DNA of 64,000 nt from Maricaulis sp047308265 (GTDB taxonomy: Bacteria > Pseudomonadota > Alphaproteobacteria > Caulobacterales > Maricaulaceae): positions 496,001-560,000 of the forward strand of contig NZ_JBKQWY010000001.1 of NCBI RefSeq assembly GCF_047308265.1, given 5' to 3'. A program made the translations under genes and the position numbers. Below, in pieces: positions 41,493 to 50,527 of the stretch. Within the stretch, counting starts at the first letter, position 1, and every line of letters starts with the position of its first letter. Under the pieces are notes generated by a model that saw only the letters and a program-made list of their open reading frames with translations, did no database searches and was not told the DNA's origin.

Positions 41493-44387
41493 ATGACTTA
41501 TTCACATCAGAAAGTCGCGGCATCTCCCGAGGCTCAACTCGAGCAGATGCAGCGTATCATGTCCGTTGGACTGCGTTTTGCTGGCGCGGTCGCCGCAGGC
41601 GGTTTGGTTACTCTCGGCGGGGCCCTGGGAGGCTGGACAGCGGCTATGCTCGCCACCTTGCTGGTCGCTCTGGCCTATGGTGGCTGGGTGCTGACACGCA
41701 CGCAGGAGGCTCGGCTGTCCGTTGACGATGAGCGGGTCAAGGCCGCACTCCAGACCTGCCAGCAAAACGTCATGATTGCGGACGCAAACTACGACATCGT
41801 CTACATGAACGAGACCATGCAGGAGATGATGCAGGCGGCTGAGGCGGATCTGCGCGAGGAGTTGCGCAATTTCGACAGCCGCACCCTGCTGGGTGCGAAC
41901 ATCGACATCTTCCACCGCAATCCCAGCTATCAACGCGGCTTGCTGGACCGTCTGAATGCCCCGCACCGGACCAAGCTTACTGTGGGCACGCGCAATTTCG
42001 GGCTCATCGCGACCCCGGTCTTCGATGGATCCGGGCAGCGCACCGGTACAGTTGTCGAATGGGAGGACCGGACCGCTCTGGAGCAGGAATTGCGCCGCCA
42101 GGCCCGGGATTTTGCAGAGGGCGAAGCCAAGCTTGCAGCCCTGGACCGGGTGCAGGCTGTCATCGAGTTCGAGCTGGACGGCACGATCATCACGGCAAAC
42201 GAGAACTTCTGTGCGGCGATGGGCTATAGCCTCGACGAGATCAAGGGGCGTCACCATTCCATGTTTGCGGAACCCGATTATGCGGGCAGCGCAGACTACA
42301 AGGCTTTCTGGGATCGACTGCGTGCGGGAGAGTTCGCGTCAGGCGAATACAAGCGCCTAGCCAAGCATGGTCGCGAGATCTGGATCAATGCATCCTACAA
42401 TCCGATCCTGGATGAAGACGGCAAGCCCTACAAGGTCGTCAAGTTTGCGACGGATGTGACCGCGCAGAAAACCCTGTCGGCCGACATGCAAGGCCAGATC
42501 GATGCGATCAGCAAATCCCAGGCGGTGATCGAGTTTGAGCTGGACGGGACGATCATCACGGCCAATGAAAACTTCTGCCAGACGGTGGGTTACAGCCTTG
42601 AGGAGATCAAAGGGCGTCACCACTCGATGTTTGCAGACGCTGACGTCGCCGCCTCGCCGGAGTATCGCCGCTTCTGGGACAAGCTGGGGCGCGGTGAATA
42701 TGACAGCGGTGAATATGAACGTGTGGGGCGGGGCGGACGCCGGATCCTGATCCAGGCCTCCTATAACCCGATCCTGGATCTTAATGGCAAACCCTACAAG
42801 GTCGTCAAATACGCCACGGATCTGACCCAGAGTGAACGGATGAAGGAAAATGCCCGCATTCGTTCAGCGCTCGACAATACCACAACCAATGTGATGGTCG
42901 CCGATGCCGGCTTCAACATTGTCTACATGAACCACTCCCAGCAGGAGATGATGCAGGAGGCCGAGGCCGATCTGCGCAAGGTTCTCAAGAACTTCAACGC
43001 GGATCGTCTGCTGGGCGAGAACATGGATGTCTTCCATGCGAATCCGGCGCATCAACGGGGCATGTTGGAACGCCTGACCTCGTCCTATCAAACCGAGATT
43101 AAGGTGGGTGGACGCAGTTTCGAACTGATCGCCTCCCCGGTCATGGATGATACCGGCGAACGTGTCGGGACAGTCGTCGAGTGGAAAGACCAGACCGCCG
43201 AGAAAGCGATCGAAGCCGAGGTGGATGATGTCGTGGCGGCGGTGTCGCGCGGGGATTTCTCCAAACAGATCAATCTGGATGGAAAATCCGGCTTCATGCG
43301 GGCCCTGGCCGAGAACATCAACCAGCTTTCGGGAACGGTTTCCGGCGTGCTCGATGGTGTCAGTACAATGCTGCGCACCATGTCGGAAGGCGATCTGACG
43401 CGCCGCATAGAAGGAGAGTATCAGGGCGTTTATGCGACGCTGCGTGACAGTGCCAACGAAACCGCAGAACGCCTGGCCGATACCGTAAAGGATATCACCC
43501 TGGCCTCGACGGAAGTGGCGTCGGGTGCTGACCAGATCTCCACCGGGGCCAATGACCTCTCGCAACGCACGGAGCAACAGGCCGCCAATCTGGAGGAAAC
43601 GGCCGCGTCCATGCAGGAGATGGCAGCCACCATCAAGCAGAACGCCGATAACTCGCAACAGGCCAGCCAGTTGGCCGTTACGGCGCGCGATGCGGCAAAC
43701 AAGGGCGGTGACGTGGTCAGCGATGCCGTCGGGGCGATGGGCAAGATCGAGGACTCCTCCCGCCGGATTTCCGACATTATCGGAGTGATCGACGAGATTG
43801 CCTTCCAGACCAATCTCCTGGCCCTGAATGCGGCTGTTGAGGCCGCGCGGGCGGGTGATGCCGGGCGCGGATTTGCGGTCGTCGCATCCGAGGTTCGGTC
43901 CCTGGCCCAGCGATCCGCACAGGCCGCCAAGGATATCAAGGACCTCATCATCGATTCAACTGAGCAAGTCCAGGGCGGTGTTGAACTGGTCAACCGGACC
44001 GGTGAGGCGCTCGAGGAGATTGTCGACTCGATCAAGCGTGTCAGTGACATCGTGGCCGAGATCAGCGCGGCGTCTCGCGAACAGGCGACCGGCGCGGATG
44101 AGATCAACACAGCCATCACCCAGATGGATGAGATGACACAACAAAACTCGGCCCTGGTCGAGGAGAATGCGGCTGCAGCCCGGACGATGACCGATCAGGC
44201 GGTCCGCATGCGTCAGCGTGTTGATTTCTTCACCGTGGACGGTGTCGAGCCTTCCGGGGCCGTCACTCCTCATCCCGCCTCCAGCGCTCCACGCTCCGCA
44301 CGGCGGGCCGTGGGAGGTGCACGCGGCCTCCAGAGTGCGCTCGCCGAGAGCGTGATCGATGAGGAGGATGACTGGACGGAGTTCTGA
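41493..44387 (+). CDS. Methyl-accepting chemotaxis receptor with four PAS domains and a CheR-binding tail
   Basis: A 964-residue receptor. Residues about 20-65 form two membrane helices with almost no periplasmic loop. Four PAS domains follow in A-B-B-A order: the outer two share NVMIAD/NVMVAD and DIVYMN/NIVYMN, the inner two share AVIEFELDGTIITANENF and IKGRHHSMFA. Two HAMP units follow, then the signalling hairpin (IDEIAFQTNLLALNAAVEAA). The C-terminus is DDWTEF, matching the xWxxF pentapeptide that tethers CheR in other bacteria; cheR is the next gene. A cytoplasmic sensor of redox state or small ligands is likely. Start ATG 41493 has GGAAGG ten bases upstream; ATG 41484 is too close to it. 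Confidence 0.93.
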   Translation: MTYSHQKVAASPEAQLEQMQRIMSVGLRFAGAVAAGGLVTLGGALGGWTAAMLATLLVALAYGGWVLTRTQEARLSVDDERVKAALQTCQQNVMIADANYDIVYMNETMQEMMQAAEADLREELRNFDSRTLLGANIDIFHRNPSYQRGLLDRLNAPHRTKLTVGTRNFGLIATPVFDGSGQRTGTVVEWEDRTALEQELRRQARDFAEGEAKLAALDRVQAVIEFELDGTIITANENFCAAMGYSLDEIKGRHHSMFAEPDYAGSADYKAFWDRLRAGEFASGEYKRLAKHGREIWINASYNPILDEDGKPYKVVKFATDVTAQKTLSADMQGQIDAISKSQAVIEFELDGTIITANENFCQTVGYSLEEIKGRHHSMFADADVAASPEYRRFWDKLGRGEYDSGEYERVGRGGRRILIQASYNPILDLNGKPYKVVKYATDLTQSERMKENARIRSALDNTTTNVMVADAGFNIVYMNHSQQEMMQEAEADLRKVLKNFNADRLLGENMDVFHANPAHQRGMLERLTSSYQTEIKVGGRSFELIASPVMDDTGERVGTVVEWKDQTAEKAIEAEVDDVVAAVSRGDFSKQINLDGKSGFMRALAENINQLSGTVSGVLDGVSTMLRTMSEGDLTRRIEGEYQGVYATLRDSANETAERLADTVKDITLASTEVASGADQISTGANDLSQRTEQQAANLEETAASMQEMAATIKQNADNSQQASQLAVTARDAANKGGDVVSDAVGAMGKIEDSSRRISDIIGVIDEIAFQTNLLALNAAVEAARAGDAGRGFAVVASEVRSLAQRSAQAAKDIKDLIIDSTEQVQGGVELVNRTGEALEEIVDSIKRVSDIVAEISAASREQATGADEINTAITQMDEMTQQNSALVEENAAAARTMTDQAVRMRQRVDFFTVDGVEPSGAVTPHPASSAPRSARRAVGGARGLQSALAESVIDEEDDWTEF
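42153..42884 (+). repeat. Tandem duplication of a PAS-domain coding unit
   Basis: Two in-frame units of 366 bases (122 codons), starting at 42153 and 42519, encode nearly matching PAS domains inside the receptor. Synonymous differences are many, so the duplication is old or under protein-level constraint. Confidence 0.8.
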
Positions 44388-44412
44388 TCTGTTCGGTCAA
44401 GGGAGTGCCGAT

Positions 44413-45273
44413 ATGTCCGCGCAACGTCAAATGATGGATCCTGATCGTCGCGAGTTCGATATGAACGATGCGGACTTCCAGGCGATCTCTGATCTTCTCT
44501 ATCGGCGGGCGGGCATCGTGCTGGGCGATCACAAACGCGAGCTGGTCTATGCCCGGCTCGCGCGTCGCCTGCGAACGCTGGGGCTGGGGGATTTCCAGTC
44601 CTATCGTGCAGTGCTGGAAAGCGAGTCCGGTCAGAATGAACAGAATGTCCTGATCAATGCGCTGACCACCAATCACACACGGTTCTTCCGGGAATCCCAT
44701 CATTTCGACTATCTGGCCAACAGTCTGGTGCCACTTTGGCTGAACGAGATCCGGATGGGGCGACGCAAGCGCGTGAGGATCTGGAGTGCCGGCTGTTCCT
44801 CGGGAGAGGAGCCCTATTCGATTGCCCTGGTTCTGGCTCGTTTTCGGGACCTGATGTCGCGCGCTGACGTCAAGATCCTGGCAACGGACATCGATACCCA
44901 GGTCCTCGCGACCGCCCGTGCCGGTCTCTATCCTGCCAATGCTGAAACCACGCTGGATGCACCGGCTCAAAAACGGGTTGAGCATGTCGGTGGACAGATT
45001 GGCATGCCGGAACTGGAGCGCGGACTGATCACATTCAACAAGCTGAACCTTCATGGTCCCTGGCCGATGAAGGGGCTGTTCGACGTCATCTTCTGTCGCA
45101 ATGTGACTATCTATTTCGACACTCCGACCAAAACGCGCTTGCTGCAGCGGTTTCACGACCAGCTCACGCCGTCAGGCCTGTTGTTCATGGGCCATTCCGA
45201 AAGCCTGGTCAGTGGGGAGACAGGTTTTGTGTCCGCGGGGCGCACGGTGTATCGCCGTCGGGAGGCGGATTGA
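44413..45273 (+). CDS. cheR: Chemotaxis methyltransferase CheR
   Basis: A 286-residue SAM-dependent methyltransferase acting on receptor Glu residues. Seen: NALTTNHTRFFRESHHF, IWSAGCSSGEEPYSIA (SAM site) and DVIFCRNVTIYFD. Start ATG 44413 has GGGAG upstream. It overlaps cheD by one base. It can likely dock on the xWxxF tail of the preceding receptor. Confidence 0.95.
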   Translation: MSAQRQMMDPDRREFDMNDADFQAISDLLYRRAGIVLGDHKRELVYARLARRLRTLGLGDFQSYRAVLESESGQNEQNVLINALTTNHTRFFRESHHFDYLANSLVPLWLNEIRMGRRKRVRIWSAGCSSGEEPYSIALVLARFRDLMSRADVKILATDIDTQVLATARAGLYPANAETTLDAPAQKRVEHVGGQIGMPELERGLITFNKLNLHGPWPMKGLFDVIFCRNVTIYFDTPTKTRLLQRFHDQLTPSGLLFMGHSESLVSGETGFVSAGRTVYRRREAD

Positions 45274-45899
45274 TGGGCGTGGCGCTGAAACTGTCTTCCA
45301 CAGAAGCGCACCAGCACCGCGATCCGGCTTCGGGTCGCTGGGTCGTGAAGGTTTTGCCCGGCGGTCAGCATATAGGACCGCAGGACAACGAGCTGATCGC
45401 CACCGTCCTGGGCTCGTGTGTTGCTGCCTGTCTCTATGATCCCGTTCTCCGTCTGGGCGGGCTCAATCACTTCATGCTGCCCGAAGACGAGGCCGGGCTA
45501 TGGGGCGGGGCGAGCCTGGCCTTGCGTTATGGCAATCATGCCATGGAGGCCCTGATCAATGCATTGCTGGCACGCGGTGCGGATCGCTACCGTCTGGAGT
45601 GCAAGCTGTTTGGTGCCGGAAATGTCGTCCAGGGCATGCGCGGTGTCGGAGATCGCAATGCGGAGTTTGTGCGGCGGTATGTGGCCGATGAAGGCTTGCG
45701 TGTCATCAGCGAGGATCTGGGCGGGCATCGAGGCCGACGTGTGGTTTTTGACCCGGAGACGGGTCAGGTCTGGCGTCGCCTGCTGAAGTCCGATGCGGTG
45801 GGTGAGCTGGCACGCAATGAGGTGAAGCTGCGGGCTGCGCCTCCCCTGCGCCGGGAGACCGGCTCTATCGAACTTTTTGACACGGAGGACGGGGCATGA
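45273..45899 (+). CDS. cheD: Chemoreceptor glutamine deamidase CheD
   Basis: A 208-residue enzyme that deamidates receptor glutamines. The catalytic Cys is in TVLGSCVAACLYD and the His in GGLNHFMLPE. ATG 45273 overlaps the cheR stop and has GGGAGG seven bases before. It overlaps cheB by four bases. Confidence 0.94.
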   Translation: MGVALKLSSTEAHQHRDPASGRWVVKVLPGGQHIGPQDNELIATVLGSCVAACLYDPVLRLGGLNHFMLPEDEAGLWGGASLALRYGNHAMEALINALLARGADRYRLECKLFGAGNVVQGMRGVGDRNAEFVRRYVADEGLRVISEDLGGHRGRRVVFDPETGQVWRRLLKSDAVGELARNEVKLRAAPPLRRETGSIELFDTEDGA

Positions 45900-46954
45900 C
45901 CGGTCAGCCCATCCGTGTTCTGGTTGTCGATGACAGCGCGCTCATGCGCGATGTCATTCCGGCTATTCTCAATCGCGCATCCGATATTCAGGTGGTGGCA
46001 ACAGCGTCTGATCCCATGCAGGCGCGCGCTCTGATCAAGCAGCTCAACCCGGACGTTCTCACGCTGGATGTCGAAATGCCAAAAATGGACGGGGTGAGTT
46101 TTCTGGAAAAGATCATGACCTTGCGTCCGATGCCGGTTGTAATGCTGTCCTCCCTGACCCAGGCCGGGACGGAGACGACATTACGCTCGCTCGAGCTGGG
46201 GGCGGTTGATTTTATCACCAAGCCTTCGCTGGATCTGGCAGCCGGACTGGATGCCATGGCCGAGGACATGATTGCAAAAGTGCGGGCTGCTGCCCGCGCC
46301 AAGGTGCGTCGTACGACGGTCCGTAGTGAGCTCAAACAGGTCGCGCCTCTGGGGCTGAAAACCTCGGAGGCAGTTATTGCTCTGGGTGCATCGACCGGCG
46401 GTGTGGAAGTCCTGGGTCGTTTGATCGCGGCCTTGCCCGCCGATGCCCCGGGCATCGTCATCACCCAGCACATGCCGCCAAAATTCACTGCAAACTTTGC
46501 CGCGCGCCTGGATCAAAACGTGGCCCTCGCCGTGAGTGAGGCCGAAACCGGTCGTCGTCTTCGACCGGGACAGGTCGTTATTGCGCCGGGGGATCGGCAT
46601 CTGGTGCTCAAACGATCCGGGGCTGATTTTGTTTGTCATCTGGACGACGGGCCGGCGGTGAGCGGCCATAAACCCTCGGTGGATGTCATGTTCCGCTCGG
46701 TCGCCCGGGCCTGTGGGGCCAACGCCATTGGCGTCATCCTGACCGGCATGGGACGTGATGGCGCCGACGGTCTCCTGGAAATGCGGCAGGCCGGCGCCCA
46801 TACGCTGGGACAGAATGAGGACAGCGCCCTGGTCTATGGCATGCCGCGCGCGGCGCAGGAGGCCGGTGCGGTCATGGAAGAGATGGCAGACCAAGCCCTG
46901 CCAGCGCGTTTGCTGGCCCTGGCGGCCAAACGCAGCCCGGCGGTGCGTATCTGA
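45896..46954 (+). CDS. cheB: Chemotaxis methylesterase CheB
   Basis: A 352-residue response regulator and esterase. Receiver domain with Asp58 in LDVEMPKMDG and Lys in FITKPS; catalytic domain with Ser in GASTGGVE, His in ITQHMPP, and Asp in GMGRDGADG. It removes receptor methyl groups when phosphorylated by CheA. Start overlaps cheD (ATGA). Confidence 0.96.
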   Translation: MTGQPIRVLVVDDSALMRDVIPAILNRASDIQVVATASDPMQARALIKQLNPDVLTLDVEMPKMDGVSFLEKIMTLRPMPVVMLSSLTQAGTETTLRSLELGAVDFITKPSLDLAAGLDAMAEDMIAKVRAAARAKVRRTTVRSELKQVAPLGLKTSEAVIALGASTGGVEVLGRLIAALPADAPGIVITQHMPPKFTANFAARLDQNVALAVSEAETGRRLRPGQVVIAPGDRHLVLKRSGADFVCHLDDGPAVSGHKPSVDVMFRSVARACGANAIGVILTGMGRDGADGLLEMRQAGAHTLGQNEDSALVYGMPRAAQEAGAVMEEMADQALPARLLALAAKRSPAVRI

Positions 46955-46971
46955 TGGGAGAGGCAGGACCG

Positions 46972-48015
46972 ATGAGCGGTGATACCCAACGCGAAGAGGC
47001 TGTGGCGGCTGAACCGGTCTCGCATTTCGCGACCCTGATCATTGCCACCATCCGCAGTGCAAACGATATCCTGCTGGAAACGGTCGGAGATGTGGAGGTC
47101 GAGGCCCAGCGCCTGTCCGAACTCTTCACGCGCCTGACCGGCAGTACGGATGCCCAGGATGAGCGTCTGCGCACCCTGCTCAAACAGATTACCCGACTTG
47201 AGCATAATGGCGAAGAGATCGAACTGACGCGGTTGCCGGCCATTCTCCAGGAGACGCTGGAAGATGTTACCGAACGTATCCTGGTGCTCTCCAAACAGGG
47301 TGTGGAACTGATCTATGCCCTCGACGAGATTTTGGAAGAGGTTGACGAGCTGGGTGCGTGTATCAGCGAGATCGAGGCGATCAATCGCCAGACTCGTCTA
47401 TTATCCCTGAATGCCCAGATCGAGGCCGGGCGAGCAGGCACGGCCGCGCGGGGTTTCCAGGTTGTGTCTACGGAAATGCATGTCCTGTCCAAGCGGATCG
47501 ATTCCCTGGCCGAACGCATGCGCCGCTCGATCGGTGCTGTGACAGGCAAGATCCAGGCTGTGATCGGACAGATTCGCGACGAGTATCACAAGATGAGCGA
47601 AATCGGGGCCATGGACCTGACCCGTCAGATCGATGCGCGCGCCCACCTGGAAAGATTGCTCGAGGCGTTGGTCAACCGCAATACCGAGATCGAGCTGGCC
47701 CTGGGGGATTCGTCGCAGATCGCCCAGTCGATTGCTGCCGACATCAATCAGCTTGTGACCAGCATGCAGTTTCAGGACCGTATGAAGCAGCGCTCCGAGG
47801 CGATCGCCAAGGCGTTTGCGGCGATCTCAACCTTTTTGGAACAGGGAGCTGAAAGCATGACGGACGAAGATGCGTGTTCGGCTCTTTCAGAATCAATAGT
47901 TGCAGGAATAGACTTGTTTGAGGTTCGACGCCGGTTTGAGCGGGAATTGCTGGGTGTGTCCGATGCGGCCGCTCCAGCAGAATCCGACACCGAAAATGGA
48001 ATCGAATTGTTCTAG
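46972..48015 (+). CDS. Soluble MCP-tip-like protein with a CheZ-like DxxxQ motif
   Basis: A 347-residue, mostly helical cytoplasmic protein with no membrane segment. Residues about 134-160 match the tip of the receptor signalling hairpin (AINRQTRLLSLNAQIEA), so it may join or compete in receptor-CheA-CheW arrays. Near residue 265 is MQFQDRMKQ, with Asp269 and Gln273 in the same spacing as the catalytic Asp143/Gln147 of CheZ (FQDxxxQ). No methylation-helix length typical of full receptors is present. Start ATG 46972 has GGCAGG upstream; ATG 46954 touching the cheB stop has none. Function as CheY-P phosphatase is inference. Confidence 0.75.
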   Translation: MSGDTQREEAVAAEPVSHFATLIIATIRSANDILLETVGDVEVEAQRLSELFTRLTGSTDAQDERLRTLLKQITRLEHNGEEIELTRLPAILQETLEDVTERILVLSKQGVELIYALDEILEEVDELGACISEIEAINRQTRLLSLNAQIEAGRAGTAARGFQVVSTEMHVLSKRIDSLAERMRRSIGAVTGKIQAVIGQIRDEYHKMSEIGAMDLTRQIDARAHLERLLEALVNRNTEIELALGDSSQIAQSIAADINQLVTSMQFQDRMKQRSEAIAKAFAAISTFLEQGAESMTDEDACSALSESIVAGIDLFEVRRRFERELLGVSDAAAPAESDTENGIELF

Positions 48016-48025
48016 AGAGGGCAAA

Positions 48026-48331
48026 ATGGAATTTACGATTGAATCCCAGGGCGGGCAGGCCGTGTGTCAGTTGCGCGGTGTTCTGACCTTTGACGATCAC
48101 GACAAGTTCAAGAGCGTCGTTCGCGAGCTGACCGGGCATGATGCAAGCGAACTCGTGCTGGACCTGGCCGGTCTCAAGATGATCGATTCCGCAGGTATCG
48201 GCATGCTGCTTTTGATGAATGACCGGGCGAGCAAAGGGGGCAAAAGCCTTCGCTTGATCGGTGTCACAGGGACTGTGGCCAAGGTCATCGAACTGTCCAA
48301 GGTCGATCAGCTGATCCCGGTTTCGAGCTAG
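48026..48331 (+). CDS. STAS-domain anti-sigma-factor antagonist
   Basis: A 101-residue STAS protein of the SpoIIAA/RsbV type. MIDSAGIGMLLL places the phosphorylatable Ser at residue 55. The adjacent receiver-PP2C protein and HATPase protein are its expected phosphatase and kinase. In Pseudomonas aeruginosa the like-built protein HsbA links a Hpt pathway to the anti-sigma factor FlgM. Eleven bases separate it from the next gene. Confidence 0.9.
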   Translation: MEFTIESQGGQAVCQLRGVLTFDDHDKFKSVVRELTGHDASELVLDLAGLKMIDSAGIGMLLLMNDRASKGGKSLRLIGVTGTVAKVIELSKVDQLIPVSS

Positions 48332-48342
48332 GGGTCGGGCGC

Positions 48343-49548
48343 ATGACTGACAAGGCAGCGATTTCGGACAGTGGTGCGCTGATGGACAGTATCGTCACAG
48401 AGGATGCGCGCATCCTGATCGTTGACGATCTGCACTCCTCCCGCATGCTGATCGGGTCTGTCCTGTCCGCGGCGGGTTACAACGACCTGCACTATGCCGC
48501 TGACGGTATCGAGGCGATGGCGGCGATCGGTGAGCTGTCTCCTGATCTTGTGGTGCTCGATCTGATCATGCCCAACAAGGACGGCTATGCCGTGTGTCGG
48601 GAAGTGCGCGAAGACCACCGGCTGAATGTGCCAATTATCGTGCAATCGGGGCTGCAGGAGGCTGATCAGCGCCTCAGAGTGTTTGATGACGGCGCGACCG
48701 ATATCATCACCAAGCCGATCAATGCCAAGGAACTCCTCTCGCGGGTCAAGCTCCACCTGGAAAGACGGCGCCTGATCGATAGTCTGGAGACCTATCACAG
48801 GCGCATGCAGGACGAGCTGGGCATGGCCGAATCCATGCAGCTTGAGCTCTTGCCGACCTCTGAACACGTCGATCGTATCGTCCGGGAGCGCGCCTGTCGT
48901 TTGCAGAGCTACTACAAGGCGTCCAACAGCCTGGGCGGTGATCTGTGGCAGATCTTCCCGGTTGATGAGGACCGGTTCAGCCTGTTCATGCTGGACCTGT
49001 CCGGACATGGTGTGTCTGCAGCCATCAATGCGTTCCGCGTTCATATGATTGCCTCCGAACAGGTGGAATGCCGGGACGATCCGTCCTCCTGGCTCGAAGC
49101 CTTGAACCGCCGCTTGTGCGATATCCTACATGTCGGACACTTTGCGACCGCGTTTTACGGGGTTTTTGACCGCACCGCGTCCCGGCTGGACTACGCCGCA
49201 AGTGCCGCGCCTCAGCCGGTTCTGGTGCGTGGGGATGGCCAGGTGGACGTGCTGGAATCTTCCGGGCTTCTGCTGGGGTGTTCTTCCGTGGCCACGTATG
49301 AGCGCCGCAGTGTGACGCTTGATCCCGGCGACAGCCTGTTTTTGTATTCCGACGCCCTGGTTGAGGACTTCAACGACCCGCTGGCCTGTCTGGAGCCGGG
49401 TGATGTGGCGGACCTTGTACGCGAATTGCTCGAAAAGGGTGGCAGCGAGCATTTCATGGATCGTATTCTCTCGACGCGTTTTGGCGCCCGGACCGAGGAT
49501 CTGTCCGATGACCTGACTCTGCTTTTGCTCCAACGGGAGTCGGCCTGA
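48343..49548 (+). CDS. Receiver-PP2C (SpoIIE/RsbU-type) phosphatase
   Basis: A 401-residue response regulator. The N-terminal receiver has Asp28/Asp29, phosphorylatable Asp73 in LDLIMPNKDG, and Lys in ITKPI; a coiled linker (residues about 145-170) leads to a PP2C domain with metal ligands in LGGDLWQ, DLSGHGVSA and SDDLTLLL. The usual SDG near the fourth motif is SDA (YSDALVED). It should dephosphorylate the STAS protein encoded just before it when its receiver is phosphorylated, linking the chemotaxis kinase or Hpt to partner switching. It overlaps the HATPase gene by one base. Confidence 0.92.
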   Translation: MTDKAAISDSGALMDSIVTEDARILIVDDLHSSRMLIGSVLSAAGYNDLHYAADGIEAMAAIGELSPDLVVLDLIMPNKDGYAVCREVREDHRLNVPIIVQSGLQEADQRLRVFDDGATDIITKPINAKELLSRVKLHLERRRLIDSLETYHRRMQDELGMAESMQLELLPTSEHVDRIVRERACRLQSYYKASNSLGGDLWQIFPVDEDRFSLFMLDLSGHGVSAAINAFRVHMIASEQVECRDDPSSWLEALNRRLCDILHVGHFATAFYGVFDRTASRLDYAASAAPQPVLVRGDGQVDVLESSGLLLGCSSVATYERRSVTLDPGDSLFLYSDALVEDFNDPLACLEPGDVADLVRELLEKGGSEHFMDRILSTRFGARTEDLSDDLTLLLLQRESA

Positions 49549-50417
49549 TGACGCGCCCCGGCATGTCAAAACACGCGATCTGGCTGGGTCTGTCCGATCA
49601 GACGCGTATAGACGCGTTAAACCGTCTCGCCCAGGCCGACGGGTTGCATGTCATCATGGGTGACTGGCCAGGCGGGCATGTCGATCTGGATATCATTATT
49701 CTGGACGATGCTCACTTGTCGCTTCGCGATCAGCTCCCGTCAGAAAACGGTGAAGCGTGTCAGCTGATCATCCTGGCGGCCGATCACAAATCGTGGACGG
49801 ATGCCGACTTCGCTTTGCCTGATACGGTCAGCCTTGAAACGCTGACATCCGTCTATCGGGCCGCGCGGGACTTCCAGCATCAGGTCTCGGGCCTGCGCCG
49901 TGAAGTGGCTCAGCGCAAGAGTGCAATCGGGACCATTCAATCGGGCAAGTTCAGCCTGCGTACCCTGGAAGAAGCCCGCAATCTGGCCACGATGCTGGCC
50001 CTGGCCTGCCCACGCTCCGACATGGTGGCGGTCGGGCTCCAGGAATTGCTTATCAATGCCGTCGAGCACGGCAATCTGGAGATTACCGGCTCGTATAAGC
50101 AGGAACTCTTGATGAATGGGGGATGGCGTCGGGAAATCGAGGATCGACTGGAAATGCCGCTCTATGCAGACCGCGAGGTCATCGTATCCTTTTCCCGAGG
50201 TCACAGAATGATCTCCATCACCATCCAGGATGACGGTCCGGGGTTTGACCATGAAGCCCTGCTCGGTCGTGATATGCCGACAGCGGGCTATCGTGGACGC
50301 GGAATAGCACTGGCACGTGACCTGGCGTTCGATAGTGTCACTTATATGGGCACGGGTAATATTGTTGAAGCCATACTGGTTACGGATACAAAAACTCCAG
50401 ACCAGGCGGCCCAATAA
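49548..50417 (+). CDS. HATPase-domain kinase (RsbW/SpoIIAB-like) with N-terminal pseudo-receiver
   Basis: A 289-residue protein. The C-terminal half is a GHKL ATPase with ELLINAVEHGN (N box), QDDGPGFD (G1) and RGRGIALARDLAFD (G2), as in anti-sigma Ser kinases. The N-terminal 120 residues look like a degenerate receiver-type fold without a phosphorylation site; DLDIIILDDAH is the only remnant I see. A helix links the two (residues about 120-140). It is the expected kinase of the STAS protein at 48026. An insertion between N and G1 boxes (residues 180-215) is longer than in RsbW. Confidence 0.85.
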   Translation: MTRPGMSKHAIWLGLSDQTRIDALNRLAQADGLHVIMGDWPGGHVDLDIIILDDAHLSLRDQLPSENGEACQLIILAADHKSWTDADFALPDTVSLETLTSVYRAARDFQHQVSGLRREVAQRKSAIGTIQSGKFSLRTLEEARNLATMLALACPRSDMVAVGLQELLINAVEHGNLEITGSYKQELLMNGGWRREIEDRLEMPLYADREVIVSFSRGHRMISITIQDDGPGFDHEALLGRDMPTAGYRGRGIALARDLAFDSVTYMGTGNIVEAILVTDTKTPDQAAQ

Positions 50418-50527
50418 ATCGACATTAGAGGTCAGAATTCACTTCGAGTTCATGCCCGAGTCCGTTTAGTTTCTCCCAGGATCTCCTTCTCAGGGGGTCG
50501 GGACAGAGGAACAGAACTGGGGACACC

